Of a stretch of 64,000 bases of DNA, positions 1-9,609 are shown one piece after another (the stretch's first letter is position 1; each line of letters opens with the position of its first letter). The notes beneath the pieces were generated by a model that saw only the letters and a list, made by a program, of their open reading frames with translations, ran no database searches and was not told the origin of the DNA. This DNA is from Acinetobacter rongchengensis (GTDB lineage Bacteria; Pseudomonadota; Gammaproteobacteria; Pseudomonadales; Moraxellaceae): NCBI RefSeq assembly GCF_003611475.1, contig NZ_RAXT01000003.1, positions 62,001-126,000 on the forward strand, written 5' to 3'. A program made the translations under genes and the position numbers.

Positions 1-272
1 TTAGTTGCAACTTGATAAGTTTGATATTCACAAGGTATCGCAAATTGCTCAACTTGTTGTTTGATATAGGCCGCAACACGATCTAACTCTTGCACATTTT
101 GATGGTTTCTAAATGCATGCGGCGCAATAATATGATTTAAATAATTTTTTAATCGATAAGGATCGGCTTGACGATACATATTGTTATCAGCATAACTGTG
201 TATTGAAATACAGCCTACTAAAAACAGCATAAACCGTTTGAAAATCGTATTGAAGACGTCTTGAAATTGCAT
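1..272 (-). CDS. M28-family peptidase, N-terminal fragment (cut by window edge)
   Basis: The minus strand reads open from an ATG at 272 to the window edge, 90 codons and 2 bases, so only the N-terminus is present. The first 27 or so residues contain a hydrophobic stretch (FMLFLVGCISIHSYA) that looks like a signal sequence. After it come a basic segment (YRLKNYLNHI) and a helix (VQELDRVAAYIKQQVEQF) followed by a YQTYQV strand. This arrangement is typical of the start of secreted zinc aminopeptidases of family M28, where the helix precedes the first strand of the peptidase domain. The zinc ligands would lie outside the window, so the family call is an inference from the N-terminal pattern only. 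Confidence 0.5.
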   Translation of the reverse strand, partial: MQFQDVFNTIFKRFMLFLVGCISIHSYADNNMYRQADPYRLKNYLNHIIAPHAFRNHQNVQELDRVAAYIKQQVEQFAIPCEYQTYQVAT

Positions 273-308
273 CGATAAACCTAATTTTGAATGTTAATGC
301 ACTAATTG

Positions 309-350
309 CTTGTTATTTAAACCTTGTTATTTAAACCTTGTTATTTAATA
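309..350. repeat. Three tandem copies of a 14-bp repeat
   Basis: The unit CTTGTTATTTAAAC occurs at 309-322 and 323-336, and a third copy at 337-350 differs only in its last two bases. The array lies in the spacer between the divergent peptidase fragment and rlmH, about 75 bases upstream of the rlmH start. Confidence 0.85.
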
Positions 351-426
351 AACCATCCTGATTCTCATCCTGAGAAAGATCAATATAGCGTTATAATGCA
401 CTATTGCCACGTTAGAAATTGTTAAT

Positions 427-909
427 ATGAAAATTCGTATTCTTACCATTGGTCAAAAAATGCCTGCTTGGGTACTTACAGGTTTTGAAGACTATTTCAA
501 ACGCATTCAACCTTTTGTACAGACACAAATCCTTGAATTACCCATGGCAAAACGTGGCAAAAATGATTCAGAAGCAGATATTTTGAAGTATCGTCAGATT
601 GAAGGTGACAGCATATTAGCCGCGATAAAACAAAATGAAGTTTTAATCGCACTTGAAGTGGGCGGTCGTGAGTTTAGTACAGAGAAACTCGCTGAAACCA
701 TGAAAACATGGATGCTTGAAGGAAATGATGTCGTTTTAGCGATTGGCGGGCCAGATGGTCATTCGGACGCTGTACGTAAAGCAGCGGCTTGGCACTGGTC
801 ACTCTCCAAACTGACCTTACCGCATCCTATGGTTCGAGTTATGCTCATCGAACAGCTTTATCGTGCAATGACGATTAACCATAATCACCCATACCATCGG
901 GCGGGTTAA
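427..909 (+). CDS. rlmH: 23S rRNA (pseudouridine1915-N3)-methyltransferase RlmH
   Basis: RlmH is a small SPOUT-class methyltransferase that uses S-adenosylmethionine to methylate pseudouridine 1915 in helix 69 of 23S rRNA on assembled 70S ribosomes. The 160-residue product has the usual family length. It shows the family start MKIRILTIGQKMP, the central VLIALEVGGREFST segment, the SAM-site loop AIGGPDGH and the C-terminal knot region LIEQLYRAMTINHNHPYHR. The start is the first ATG and matches the conserved N-terminus. It stands alone on the plus strand, divergent from the peptidase fragment and with a 315-bp spacer behind it. Identification is secure from these motifs. Confidence 0.95.
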   Translation: MKIRILTIGQKMPAWVLTGFEDYFKRIQPFVQTQILELPMAKRGKNDSEADILKYRQIEGDSILAAIKQNEVLIALEVGGREFSTEKLAETMKTWMLEGNDVVLAIGGPDGHSDAVRKAAAWHWSLSKLTLPHPMVRVMLIEQLYRAMTINHNHPYHRAG

Positions 910-1224
910 AACTTGATTTGCATATTGTGTGATAGAGTCTAATAAACACGATGAGCGTTGCATAGATGCAACATACTGTTGAAATAAAAGGGCTTATATC
1001 ATCGTTGAATTTTTGACATTATCGTTGTTAGAAATTAGACCGTTGTTAAACGATGTCAAATATGCATATATCTATTTTTTAATCCAAAAAATTAGCTATA
1101 TCATAATGATATAAATTAGATGATTCATCCCCAATCTGTTCTTGATTATTTTAAATCAGCAACTGAATAGATTTAACCAAACTCAGTTAAATTTTTGAGT
1201 GCATACCAGTTTTAGGCTATCGAT
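910..1224. other. Intergenic spacer rlmH to dioxygenase, no gene seen
   Basis: This AT-rich spacer of 315 bp has stop codons in every frame and no convincing terminator. It presumably holds the promoter of the dioxygenase gene at 1225, but I cannot assign the boxes with confidence. Confidence 0.5.
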
Positions 1225-2001
1225 ATGAATTTACAAACACTCCCTGGTTTATTTATTTCACACGGCTCACCTATGCTCGCGCTTGATCCTGAACAAGTGG
1301 GGCCTGCATTACATCGTTTAAGTTTAAACCTTCCAAAACCACATGCGATTATCGTTATGTCAGCCCACTGGGAAAGCGATGCACTCGAAGTAAATACAGG
1401 TGTGCGCCCTGAAACATGGCATGATTTTAGAGGGTTTCCTCCAGCACTTTATGAAATGCGATATCCTGCCCCAGGTCATCCTGAACTTGCAGAAGAAATC
1501 CTTCATTTATTGGCTGAAGCGCACATTCCTGCGCATGCGAACAGTACTCGACCACGTGATCACGGGGTTTGGATGCCGTTATTGCACATGTATCCAGAAG
1601 CAGATATTCCCGTGGTTGAAATTTCATTGCCAATGAATATGAATGCCGATGAAATCTATAAAATTGGTCAAACTTTAGCACCTTTACGTGAAAAACAAAT
1701 TTTATTGATTGGTTCAGGCAGTATTACCCATAACTTGAGAGAACTTTCTTGGAATGGTCATAATGACAAGGTCCCTGAATGGGCATCGACCTTCCGTAAT
1801 TATGTGGTCAATAAATTAACACATAGTCAATATGATGCTGTTTTAGACTGGCAAGATATTCCCTATGTTGCAAAAAATCACCCAACGATTGAGCACTTTG
1901 CACCACTGTTTTTTGCAATGGGGACAGGCCCGCGTTTCAGTGTTGTACACAGTAGTTTTTCTATGGGTGCATTAGGCATGGATATCTATCGTTTTGACTA
2001 A
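1225..2001 (+). CDS. DODA-type extradiol ring-cleavage dioxygenase (YgiD-like)
   Basis: The 258-residue protein belongs to the class III extradiol dioxygenases related to plant DOPA 4,5-dioxygenase and E. coli YgiD, which use one metal ion to open catechol-type rings. The expected metal-binding histidines are visible in their usual contexts: GLFISHGSPM (near residue 13), VMSAHWES (near 48), GSGSITHNL (near 170) and HPTIEHFAPL (near 226). Length fits the family (about 260). The start is the only ATG ahead of the conserved LPGLFISHGSP segment. It is monocistronic between two spacers. The natural substrate cannot be read from the sequence. Confidence 0.88.
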   Translation: MNLQTLPGLFISHGSPMLALDPEQVGPALHRLSLNLPKPHAIIVMSAHWESDALEVNTGVRPETWHDFRGFPPALYEMRYPAPGHPELAEEILHLLAEAHIPAHANSTRPRDHGVWMPLLHMYPEADIPVVEISLPMNMNADEIYKIGQTLAPLREKQILLIGSGSITHNLRELSWNGHNDKVPEWASTFRNYVVNKLTHSQYDAVLDWQDIPYVAKNHPTIEHFAPLFFAMGTGPRFSVVHSSFSMGALGMDIYRFD

Positions 2002-2148
2002 TATAAACAATTTCATCACATTTTTTTAATTTTTGTTTAAGTTTTAGCTGAATGGATACATATTGAAACTGAATTCATAAAATGTATCCATATCTTTTAA
2101 GGACTGATGCCTTATCCTATAGCCATACTTCTTAAATGTGATTACAAA

Positions 2149-2928
2149 ATGAAATTCAAATATTTAGCTTTGGCTGTTCTTCCATTCGCACTTGCAGCAT
2201 GTCAATCTGGGGATATTCAAACTTTAGGTGATACTGCTGTGAAAGTATTACAACAACAAAGCAATGCCAATCAGACATTGAGTGCTTATCAATGGTCATA
2301 CCAACCCGCTGGTTCGACAAAACCGATCGTTTTAAACTTTGATGAACAACGTCTAAGTATTGCGACAGGTTGTAATACACAAGGTTCTTCTTGGAAAATT
2401 GAAAATGGCCTACTTTCAGTGGGTAGTTTAATGAGTACTCAGATGATGTGTTCGCCTGAACTGATGAAACAAGAACAATTTTCAACGGCCCTATTCCAAG
2501 AGCGTAAAGTTCCATTTGTACTCGACACTGCGAATCCTGAAAAACCAACACTCACATTGATTGCTGCAACGGGTGAAAAAGTTGTATTTACAGGTCAAAT
2601 GACTGCGGAAACTAAATATCAGTCTGAAGGACAAACCATTTTCTTGGAAATTAGCCCCGAAACCAAAGAATGTTCAGCGGGTGTAATGAAGAAACAATGT
2701 TTACTGGTCCGTGAAATTAAATATGCAGATAACGGCGTAAAAACCCAAGTCGATAAAGACTGGACTTTCTTCTATGACGATATCGAAGGCTTTACGCATC
2801 GTCCAAATGAGCGTCAGGTGGTTCGTATCAAACGTTATGAAATCAAAAATCCTGCTGCTGATCAGTCAAAATATGCGTATGTACAAGATATGATTATTGA
2901 ACGTGAGTCTGTAAAAGGAACGCTTTAA
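2149..2928 (+). CDS. META and DUF4377 domain lipoprotein
   Basis: The product is a secreted lipoprotein of 259 residues. The upstream in-frame ATG at 2107 would put 14 non-signal residues in front, so the start at 2149 (MKFKYLALAVLPFALAAC) is preferred. The lipobox LAAC ends at Cys18. Residues about 40-130 resemble the META (HslJ-like) domain, with the ATGCNTQGSSW and MSTQMMC segments and two cysteines. The C-terminal half (ILEISPETKECSAGVMKKQCLLVREIKY and following) resembles DUF4377. META proteins are linked to heat shock and antibiotic tolerance in other bacteria, but no activity is established. A strong hairpin terminator follows the stop. Confidence 0.8.
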   Translation: MKFKYLALAVLPFALAACQSGDIQTLGDTAVKVLQQQSNANQTLSAYQWSYQPAGSTKPIVLNFDEQRLSIATGCNTQGSSWKIENGLLSVGSLMSTQMMCSPELMKQEQFSTALFQERKVPFVLDTANPEKPTLTLIAATGEKVVFTGQMTAETKYQSEGQTIFLEISPETKECSAGVMKKQCLLVREIKYADNGVKTQVDKDWTFFYDDIEGFTHRPNERQVVRIKRYEIKNPAADQSKYAYVQDMIIERESVKGTL

Positions 2929-2953
2929 GTTCTTCATACTTTAAACATGAGTA

Positions 2954-2984
2954 AAAAAACCGATGCTTTTGCATCGGTTTTTTT
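2954..2984. terminator. Intrinsic terminator shared by convergent genes
   Basis: The stem AACCGATGC / GCATCGGTT (2958-2966 with 2971-2979) has a TTTT loop, with T-runs to the right and A-runs to the left. It can therefore serve both the META lipoprotein gene and gdhA, which converge here. Confidence 0.9.
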
Positions 2985-3008
2985 CAATACGAAAGAATAT
3001 ACTAAAAA

Positions 3009-4352
3009 CTAAAAAACACCCTGAGCGAGCATGGCATCGGCAACTTTGACAAAGCCTGCGATATTAGCTCCATTGACATAATTGACTGTGCCATCTTCCT
3101 GAATACCATACTTCATACAATTACGATGAATTTCTTTCATAATCGCATGTAAGCGTTCATCAACTTCTTCAAAAGTCCATCCTAAACGGATCGCATTTTG
3201 AGACATTTCAAGACCTGATGTGGCAACACCACCTGCATTAGATGCTTTGCCAGGCGCATAAAGAATCTTCGCTTCAACAAATTTTTCAACAGCATCCAGT
3301 GTAGAAGGCATGTTTGCCCCTTCAGCAACACAAATCGTACCATTTGCCAGTAGCATTTCTGCATCTTTCTCATTTAATTCATTTTGAGTAGCACAGGGTA
3401 ATGCGATATCACACTTGATTGACCAAGGACGTTGCCCTTCCAAATACTCAAAACCATGTTTAGATGCAAACTCAGAAATACGACCACGTTTTACATTCTT
3501 AAGTTCCATGACTTCTGCTAGCAACTCGTTGGTAAAGCCATCTTTTAGGTAAACCGTACCATTTGAGTCTGAAAGTGAAACCACTTTCGCCCCCAAATAC
3601 ATGGCTTTTTCTGCGGCAAATTGAGCTACATTGCCCGAACCTGAAATCGTCACAATTTTGTCTTTAAAGCTTTGACCACGTGTTTTTAGCATTTCCTCAG
3701 CAAAATATACCGTACCAAAACCCGTTGCTTCAGGGCGGGCTAAAGAGCCACCAAAAGATTGCCCCTTGCCTGTAAATACACAAGAAGTATCATTGCTTAA
3801 TTTCTTCATCATCCCTGCCATATAACCGACTTCACGGCCGCCTACACCAATATCACCTGCAGGAATATCCGTATTTGAGCCTAAATGACGATACAGTTCT
3901 ATGACCAAAGCTTGGCAGAAACGCATAATTTCACCTTCAGATTTCCCCTTAGGGTCAAAGTCTGAACCGCCTTTACCGCCCCCCATAGGTAAGGTCGTTA
4001 AAGCATTTTTAAAAGTCTGCTCAAAGCCTAAAAACTTTAAAATAGAAAGATTGACAGATGGGTGAAAACGCATTCCCCCTTTGAAAGGCCCAATTGCAGC
4101 ATTAAATTGAACACGGAACGCACGGTTTACTTGGGTTTGTCCTTGATCATCTACCCATGCAACGCGGAATTGAATTACACGTTCAGGCTCAACCAATCGC
4201 TCTAATAAACCATGTTGAGCATATTCAGGATGCTTTTCAATAAATGGCCACAAACTGGTCATTACTTCTTCAACAGCTTGTAAGAACTCAGGTTGATTAG
4301 GATCACGTGCTTTAACGTAATTTAAGAAGTCATTTAGGCTAGTATATTTCAA
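3009..4352 (-). CDS. gdhA: NADP-specific glutamate dehydrogenase
   Basis: GdhA carries out reductive amination of 2-oxoglutarate with ammonium, the low-affinity ammonium assimilation route. The 447-residue length is that of the hexameric bacterial enzyme. Visible motifs are the substrate-domain glycine loop PMGGGKGGSDFDPKGKS with the catalytic lysine, the upstream GPFKGGMRFHPSV segment, and the nucleotide-binding ISGSGNVAQFAAEKA in the C-terminal Rossmann domain. The ATG at 4352 gives the usual N-terminus (MKYTSLNDFLNYVKARDP). It is divergent from the RnfB-like gene across an AT-rich spacer. The link to the TCA genes at 13-28 kb is metabolic only. Confidence 0.96.
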   Translation of the reverse strand: MKYTSLNDFLNYVKARDPNQPEFLQAVEEVMTSLWPFIEKHPEYAQHGLLERLVEPERVIQFRVAWVDDQGQTQVNRAFRVQFNAAIGPFKGGMRFHPSVNLSILKFLGFEQTFKNALTTLPMGGGKGGSDFDPKGKSEGEIMRFCQALVIELYRHLGSNTDIPAGDIGVGGREVGYMAGMMKKLSNDTSCVFTGKGQSFGGSLARPEATGFGTVYFAEEMLKTRGQSFKDKIVTISGSGNVAQFAAEKAMYLGAKVVSLSDSNGTVYLKDGFTNELLAEVMELKNVKRGRISEFASKHGFEYLEGQRPWSIKCDIALPCATQNELNEKDAEMLLANGTICVAEGANMPSTLDAVEKFVEAKILYAPGKASNAGGVATSGLEMSQNAIRLGWTFEEVDERLHAIMKEIHRNCMKYGIQEDGTVNYVNGANIAGFVKVADAMLAQGVF

Positions 4353-4684
4353 CGCACAATCCTCAGTAAAAATGAATCAAAGATGGGCAATATTTTTTTA
4401 AAAAGATACATTTTGGCGCAAATCATTTAATCCCTTTTATAGAAAAATCACAACAACTTTTCAATATTTTTAAAATATTATTTATTTTCAATGAAATAAA
4501 TTTTAATTAATAAATTTTTGTTTATATATTCAGTCTATTTTTTAATGATTTATTACAGATAAAATGCATTATTTATGAACATATTTAGCCTTATTTTAGG
4601 TCAAAAAAATACGATAAAAATATGCTAAAATACCCAACTTATTTCTCTTGTTTTTACCTTTTCAGGCTAGCAAATTTTTATCAA
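4353..4684. other. Divergent AT-rich spacer gdhA / RnfB-like gene
   Basis: This 330-bp region has very high A+T with long A and T runs and no ORF of its own. It must carry the promoters of both flanking genes. If the ATG at 4622 were used instead of 4685, the RnfB-like protein would gain 21 N-terminal residues. Confidence 0.5.
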
Positions 4685-5482
4685 ATGAATTCGCAAATTT
4701 CTCTTATTCAGCAAGTGGACGCACTGCTTCCCCAAACTCAATGTGGTCTCTGTGGTCATCGTGATGGCTGCCTCCCTTATGCACAATCTATTGTCCAAGG
4801 TGAAGATGCCAATAAATGTGTTCCCGGTGGTCAGCCTGTTGCAGATGCATTGGCAGAACTGCTTAACCGAGAGAAACTCACTGCTGAAGAAAGTGTATGG
4901 CCTATACAAACAGATGGCCGACCACAACGTATGAAAGCGGTGATTCGTGAAGACGAATGTATTGGCTGTACCAAATGTATAAGTGCTTGCCCTGTAGATG
5001 CCATCATTGGATCAGGTAAATTGATGCATACTGTACTGACTGATTTATGTACGGGTTGTGAGCTTTGTATCCCTCCTTGTCCTGTCGACTGCATTGATCT
5101 GATTGAAGATATTCAACCATTACCTAATGAAGAACATCGCATTTTAGAACAGAATGATCTAAGAAATCGTTACTATGCACATATTCAACGTGAAGAAAAA
5201 CAACGAATTCACCGTAAAGGTCCAGTCGTTCGTGCAGAAATTGATACACAATTATTTGCACAATTTTCTACGCAAGTCCAAGCCGTTCCATCTATAGAAA
5301 TTAGTCAAAAACCAACTGAAACCACAACAGCAATTGATGCTAAAACCACAATTGAGTTAGCAAAACTTCGTACTCAAATTAAAAAACTGGAAAAGCAACT
5401 CTCTATACGAATGGATGATAAAAAATTAGTGCAGTTGAATGAACTACAACAACAATTAATCTCACTACAAAATCATCAATAA
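4685..5482 (+). CDS. Stand-alone RnfB/RsxB-like iron-sulfur protein
   Basis: The protein of 265 residues resembles the cytoplasmic part of RnfB. Near the N-terminus is the four-cysteine Fe-S motif of the Rnf/Fdh type ([14 protein letters not shown] with a later CVPGG). Then come two ferredoxin clusters, [15 protein letters not shown] and [15 protein letters not shown]. The C-terminal third is Lys/Gln-rich and ends in a predicted coiled coil ([22 protein letters not shown]). The N-terminal membrane anchor of true RnfB is absent from this start, though an upstream in-frame ATG at 4622 adds hydrophobic residues ([12 protein letters not shown]). No other rnf genes are nearby. It lies 10 bp ahead of nth, whose ribosome-binding site overlaps its stop, so the two are co-transcribed. 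Its electron partner is unknown. Confidence 0.85.
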   Translation: MNSQISLIQQVDALLPQTQCGLCGHRDGCLPYAQSIVQGEDANKCVPGGQPVADALAELLNREKLTAEESVWPIQTDGRPQRMKAVIREDECIGCTKCISACPVDAIIGSGKLMHTVLTDLCTGCELCIPPCPVDCIDLIEDIQPLPNEEHRILEQNDLRNRYYAHIQREEKQRIHRKGPVVRAEIDTQLFAQFSTQVQAVPSIEISQKPTETTTAIDAKTTIELAKLRTQIKKLEKQLSIRMDDKKLVQLNELQQQLISLQNHQ

Positions 5483-5492
5483 GGAGCATATT

Positions 5493-6182
5493 GTGACTGT
5501 TAAAAATATGACGAAAAAGCAGATCCAAACTTTTTTTGAAATTCTACGTGAACAACGTCCACATCCTGAAACTGAATTAAATTATTCTTCTCCATTCGAG
5601 CTATTGGTCGCAGTCACCCTTTCAGCTCAAGCAACAGATTTAAGTGTCAATAAAGCAACGGATAAGTTATTTCCAATTGCCAATACACCTGAAAAAATTT
5701 ATGCACTGGGTGTCGATGGCTTGAAAGAATATATAAAAACCATTGGTTTATACAACTCTAAAGCTGAGAATGTGATCAAAGCGTGTAAAATCCTGATTGA
5801 AAAACATCAAAGCCAAGTTCCCAATAATCGTGCTGATTTAGAGGCGCTACCTGGGGTTGGACGCAAAACTGCCAATGTGGTACTCAATACAGCATTCGGT
5901 CAAGCAACTATGGCTGTCGATACACATATCTTTCGAGTAGGAAATCGTACAGGTTTGGCTGTAGGTAAAAATGTTTTAGAAGTAGAACATCGACTAATTA
6001 AAGTGATTCCTAAAGAATTTATTTTAGACTCACATCATTGGTTAATTCTGCATGGGCGTTATTGTTGTATAGCACGTAAACCCAAATGCGCTGAATGTGT
6101 AGTCTCGCATGTGTGCAATTGGCCAGATAAATATGAGTTTGGCGCGCATCGTCAAATTAAAACAAAGAATATTGAAGTTTAA
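5493..6182 (+). CDS. nth: Endonuclease III
   Basis: Nth is the base-excision-repair glycosylase/AP lyase that removes oxidised pyrimidines. The GTG at 5493 is chosen because AAGGAG at 5481-5486 sits 6 bases upstream; the ATG at 5508 is too far from it. The helix-hairpin-helix LPGVGRKTANVVL carries the catalytic lysine, AVDTHIFRVGNRTGL carries the catalytic aspartate, and the 4Fe-4S loop CCIARKPKCAECVVSHVC is near residue 200. At 229 residues it is slightly longer than E. coli Nth (211), mainly in a basic C-terminal tail. Pairing with an Rnf-like ferredoxin gene recurs in gammaproteobacteria, where rnf operons often end in nth. Confidence 0.95.
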   Translation: MTVKNMTKKQIQTFFEILREQRPHPETELNYSSPFELLVAVTLSAQATDLSVNKATDKLFPIANTPEKIYALGVDGLKEYIKTIGLYNSKAENVIKACKILIEKHQSQVPNNRADLEALPGVGRKTANVVLNTAFGQATMAVDTHIFRVGNRTGLAVGKNVLEVEHRLIKVIPKEFILDSHHWLILHGRYCCIARKPKCAECVVSHVCNWPDKYEFGAHRQIKTKNIEV

Positions 6183-6394
6183 AATAGACTTGGTTTTAAC
6201 TTTTTCATGATGGTACCCATTCCATCCATGGAATCGTTAGATTAATCGAAGCGTAAATCCGTTAATTTTTAAGGTATAGAAATAAATAGTTAATTTCAAA
6301 ATATTCAGTTCGTCGCTCATTGAGTGACTAAGCTGCTAAAACACCAATAACACCATAATTTCAAATTTTACTTTCAAATATTTGAATATACATA

Positions 6395-6616
6395 TTATTT
6401 ATTGTTTTGATCTTCAAAATTCTTTTTCATTTGCTCAAGACGCTTCCATTCTTCTGCGACTTGCGGATGAATTTGATAATCCCCTGTTTTTCTCAATTCA
6501 CGACGCTGTTGTAGCTCTTCTTTTTGCGCTTTGCGTAACAGTTTAAAGCTCATAAAAACTAAGCCAAACAGAAATACAATACTTAAAATAACCAAGGCAA
6601 TTAATGCAATTTTCAT
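6395..6616 (-). CDS. Small single-span membrane protein, unknown function
   Basis: The product has 73 residues: one N-terminal transmembrane helix (IALIALVILSIVFLFGLVFM) followed by a highly charged, helical cytoplasmic tail (KAQKEELQQRRELRK and EEWKRLEQMKKNFEDQNNK). Strong compositional structure and a sensible start suggest a real gene, but I recognise no family. It is downstream of adk on the same strand, with adk's terminator between them, so it probably has its own promoter or depends on read-through. Confidence 0.6.
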   Translation of the reverse strand: MKIALIALVILSIVFLFGLVFMSFKLLRKAQKEELQQRRELRKTGDYQIHPQVAEEWKRLEQMKKNFEDQNNK

Positions 6617-6634
6617 TGTCTGCGCTACTCTAGC

Positions 6635-6669
6635 AAAAAAAAGAGACCTAATATGAATCAGGTCTCTTT
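6635..6669 (-). terminator. Intrinsic terminator of adk
   Basis: The stem of 10 bp (6640-6649 with 6660-6669, AAAGAGACCT / AGGTCTCTTT) is followed on the minus strand by an uninterrupted run of U, just after the adk stop. Confidence 0.88.
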
Positions 6670-6706
6670 GATTGTCAAAGCTTTAAATCACGCTCTGAAT
6701 ATGATT

Positions 6707-7372
<666 letters not shown>

Positions 7373-7443
7373 TCATTTAAAACAAAATGTATGATACCGT
7401 TTGCCATGACAAATTTATATTTGTCATTGGAATGGCATCTAAA

Positions 7444-8760
7444 TTATATGAAAGCCACAAACAAATGTATTAAACCTGCAAAAAATCCAGTGACACCGCC
7501 CAATACAATCAAAATCCATTCGTCTTCCCTAAAAGCGGGACGTAATAAGTTCTGAAATTCTGTCGGTGTTAATTCACGAATACGTTCTTTAAACATCTGA
7601 AAAATTTTCTTTGCTCGGCTCGCATTAAACGCAGGGTCGCAAACAGGTACCATCGTAATTTCAATTGATCGATCAATCAAGTCTGTCTTGAGCTTTGCGT
7701 ATTCACTCGGGCCTATTGACAATTGTAAAGCAGTACGAATTAAAGGCGATTCCATAATAACATTGACATGACGTTTGATAATACGTCGTGTTTTGTCTTT
7801 TTTGGGCCCATACATCATTTCGCTCATAATTGATTTTAACGTAATTAGGTCTTCTGTGACTACACTTGCAAAAACATCAGAAACTTCTTCTTGACGCTTC
7901 ATAAAAGCACCTTGCACATTATACGTTCCGATGCGAGGAATGACAGGCTTAATCCATGGAAATTTGCGATTTTTAGTTAACTCGAAAAATTGCGGATAAC
8001 GTACATAATGCGGTTCTACAGGGTTAAACACCATCCAAATAGCAATCCAGTTGGTCAAGAAGCCCCAAATTGCAGCGAAAAATGGCACAGTCCAGTGTTG
8101 TGGCACAAACACATAGACGAACATTTGGAAAATACCAAAGAATGCACCAATGGCTGCACTAATATGCCAAATGAAGTTAATTTCTTTTTGTCCCACTTTA
8201 AGGAACATGTGAACCATTAAACGACGATCGCCTTCCATTTGACGAACAATCATTTCTTTCATATCCACCAAAGATTCGACACTCATCGTGAGTTCTGTCA
8301 CGAGGTCTTTGAGAATCCCTGGCATCTGTTTATGTGCTTGACTGTAAATTCTACGCTTAATCGAATAAGGCAGGTTTTCCCACAAAGTTGCATTACGATC
8401 GATCATCACCTCATCAATCAAATGTTCCAACTCAAAACCGACTTGCTCACCGATGATACGAGCCATGTCTTCAGGATCCATAGCCTCAAGAAACTCCTTG
8501 AGTGATCCTAATTTTGACAGGGTATTATCAGTAATAATACCAGAGATGCGTCCAGCTTTACGTGGCACAATACCCTGCCAACCTACGGGCAATGGACCAA
8601 TATGAAAACCCCAGAATTGAATTGGATAAAAGACCATTTTCAAGGCCATCCACACGTGTGCCCATGTTACAAAGGCGGTCACGGGAATGATACTTAATAT
8701 GGCAAGATGATCTGGTCGGGCTGTAAAAGCGTGCCACAAATCACTAACGTATTCCAACAT
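7444..8760 (-). CDS. DUF445 family membrane protein
   Basis: The protein of 438 residues has transmembrane segments near the N-terminus (HLAILSIIPVTAFVTWAHVWMALKMVF), in the middle (HISAAIGAFFGIFQMFVYVFV and the next helix) and at the extreme C-terminus (LIVLGGVTGFFAGLIHLFVAFI). The segment GFLTNWIAIWMVFNPVEP matches the signature of DUF445 (YheB/YjiN-type) proteins. The soluble parts are charged and helical. Function is unknown for the family. It is upstream of adk on the same strand. Confidence 0.75.
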   Translation of the reverse strand: MLEYVSDLWHAFTARPDHLAILSIIPVTAFVTWAHVWMALKMVFYPIQFWGFHIGPLPVGWQGIVPRKAGRISGIITDNTLSKLGSLKEFLEAMDPEDMARIIGEQVGFELEHLIDEVMIDRNATLWENLPYSIKRRIYSQAHKQMPGILKDLVTELTMSVESLVDMKEMIVRQMEGDRRLMVHMFLKVGQKEINFIWHISAAIGAFFGIFQMFVYVFVPQHWTVPFFAAIWGFLTNWIAIWMVFNPVEPHYVRYPQFFELTKNRKFPWIKPVIPRIGTYNVQGAFMKRQEEVSDVFASVVTEDLITLKSIMSEMMYGPKKDKTRRIIKRHVNVIMESPLIRTALQLSIGPSEYAKLKTDLIDRSIEITMVPVCDPAFNASRAKKIFQMFKERIRELTPTEFQNLLRPAFREDEWILIVLGGVTGFFAGLIHLFVAFI

Positions 8761-8824
8761 GCATGACTCTCGTATTTATTTCAATATTTGCGGGCAAAAG
8801 GTATTCATAACATCATTATCAATT

Positions 8825-9367
8825 TTAAAAACCTACACTAAGTGTGTAAGAAAATTGTATTTGGGGTCTTGTTTCCACAATCATCTTGCCATTTTTATCA
8901 TGTAATTCACTACCTGCGCCAATGCCTACACTGAAAGTACTGATACGCTCTTTATTTAATAAGACATAAGACAAATCGCCACCTGCACCATATTGAACTT
9001 CATCTTTTCCATCTACAGATTTACTTTGCAAAGATCCGCCATAAACACCCAGGTAAAAACCATTTTTATCCGTTCCATTCAAAGCAACGGGTATACGATA
9101 ACCAATCTGCCCACCAAATGCATGATCATCATTATAAAAAGAACCTAGTTTAACGTAAGCAATACCATAAGGGTTTACCCACTCACCATTCACATGAATC
9201 ATTTTCTGTGTAACACCAGCCCCTAGATTCCATTTAGATGCATCTTCTGGTTTAATTTTTGCTTCTGGTAAAAGCTTTTCCACATCTCTTGGCAAACTTT
9301 CTCTGCTGGTCGCATGTGCAAAATTTCCTATTGCTAATAGCAATAATAAGGGAAATATTTTTTTCAT
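8825..9367 (-). CDS. Secreted beta-rich protein, probable outer-membrane barrel
   Basis: The product of 180 residues has a signal peptide MKKIFPLLLLLAIGNFAHA. The ATG at 9367 is preferred to the in-frame one at 9379 because GGAG lies 7 bases before it. The mature part alternates hydrophobic and polar residues with many glycines (GGQIGYRIPVAL, GFYLGVYGGSL, YGAGGDLSYVLL, FSVGIGAGSEL) and ends FSYTLSVGF. A C-terminal phenylalanine is characteristic of barrels inserted by the Bam complex. I do not recognise a family; it could also be a small YfaZ-like porin. It stands alone between the DUF445 gene and the divergent mrdA. Confidence 0.65.
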   Translation of the reverse strand: MKKIFPLLLLLAIGNFAHATSRESLPRDVEKLLPEAKIKPEDASKWNLGAGVTQKMIHVNGEWVNPYGIAYVKLGSFYNDDHAFGGQIGYRIPVALNGTDKNGFYLGVYGGSLQSKSVDGKDEVQYGAGGDLSYVLLNKERISTFSVGIGAGSELHDKNGKMIVETRPQIQFSYTLSVGF

Positions 9368-9609
9368 TATTTTCTCCATTACCCCTAATCTTTTACTTAG
9401 GTCGAATTTATTTATCCGTAATTTTTTGACTTTAACAGAATTATTTTATCACTCATATACAAATCACCATAAATTTACTGTCTGCAAAGTCAAAGTCATC
9501 TATATTTTTCATTTAGAATGTTAGGTTTTTTTATAATTACCCGCATTTTTGGGGTAAAATGTTTCGCCCCGCAATAATCTCTCTTTTGAGTACTTTAAGC
9601 CGACGACGT

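Noticed and set aside
309-350. CRISPR-like array
   Set aside because: The units are directly adjacent, with no spacers between them.
6219-6234. ATTCCAT / ATGGAAT inverted repeat after nth as a terminator
   Set aside because: Loop of only two bases and no T-run; it does not look like an intrinsic terminator.
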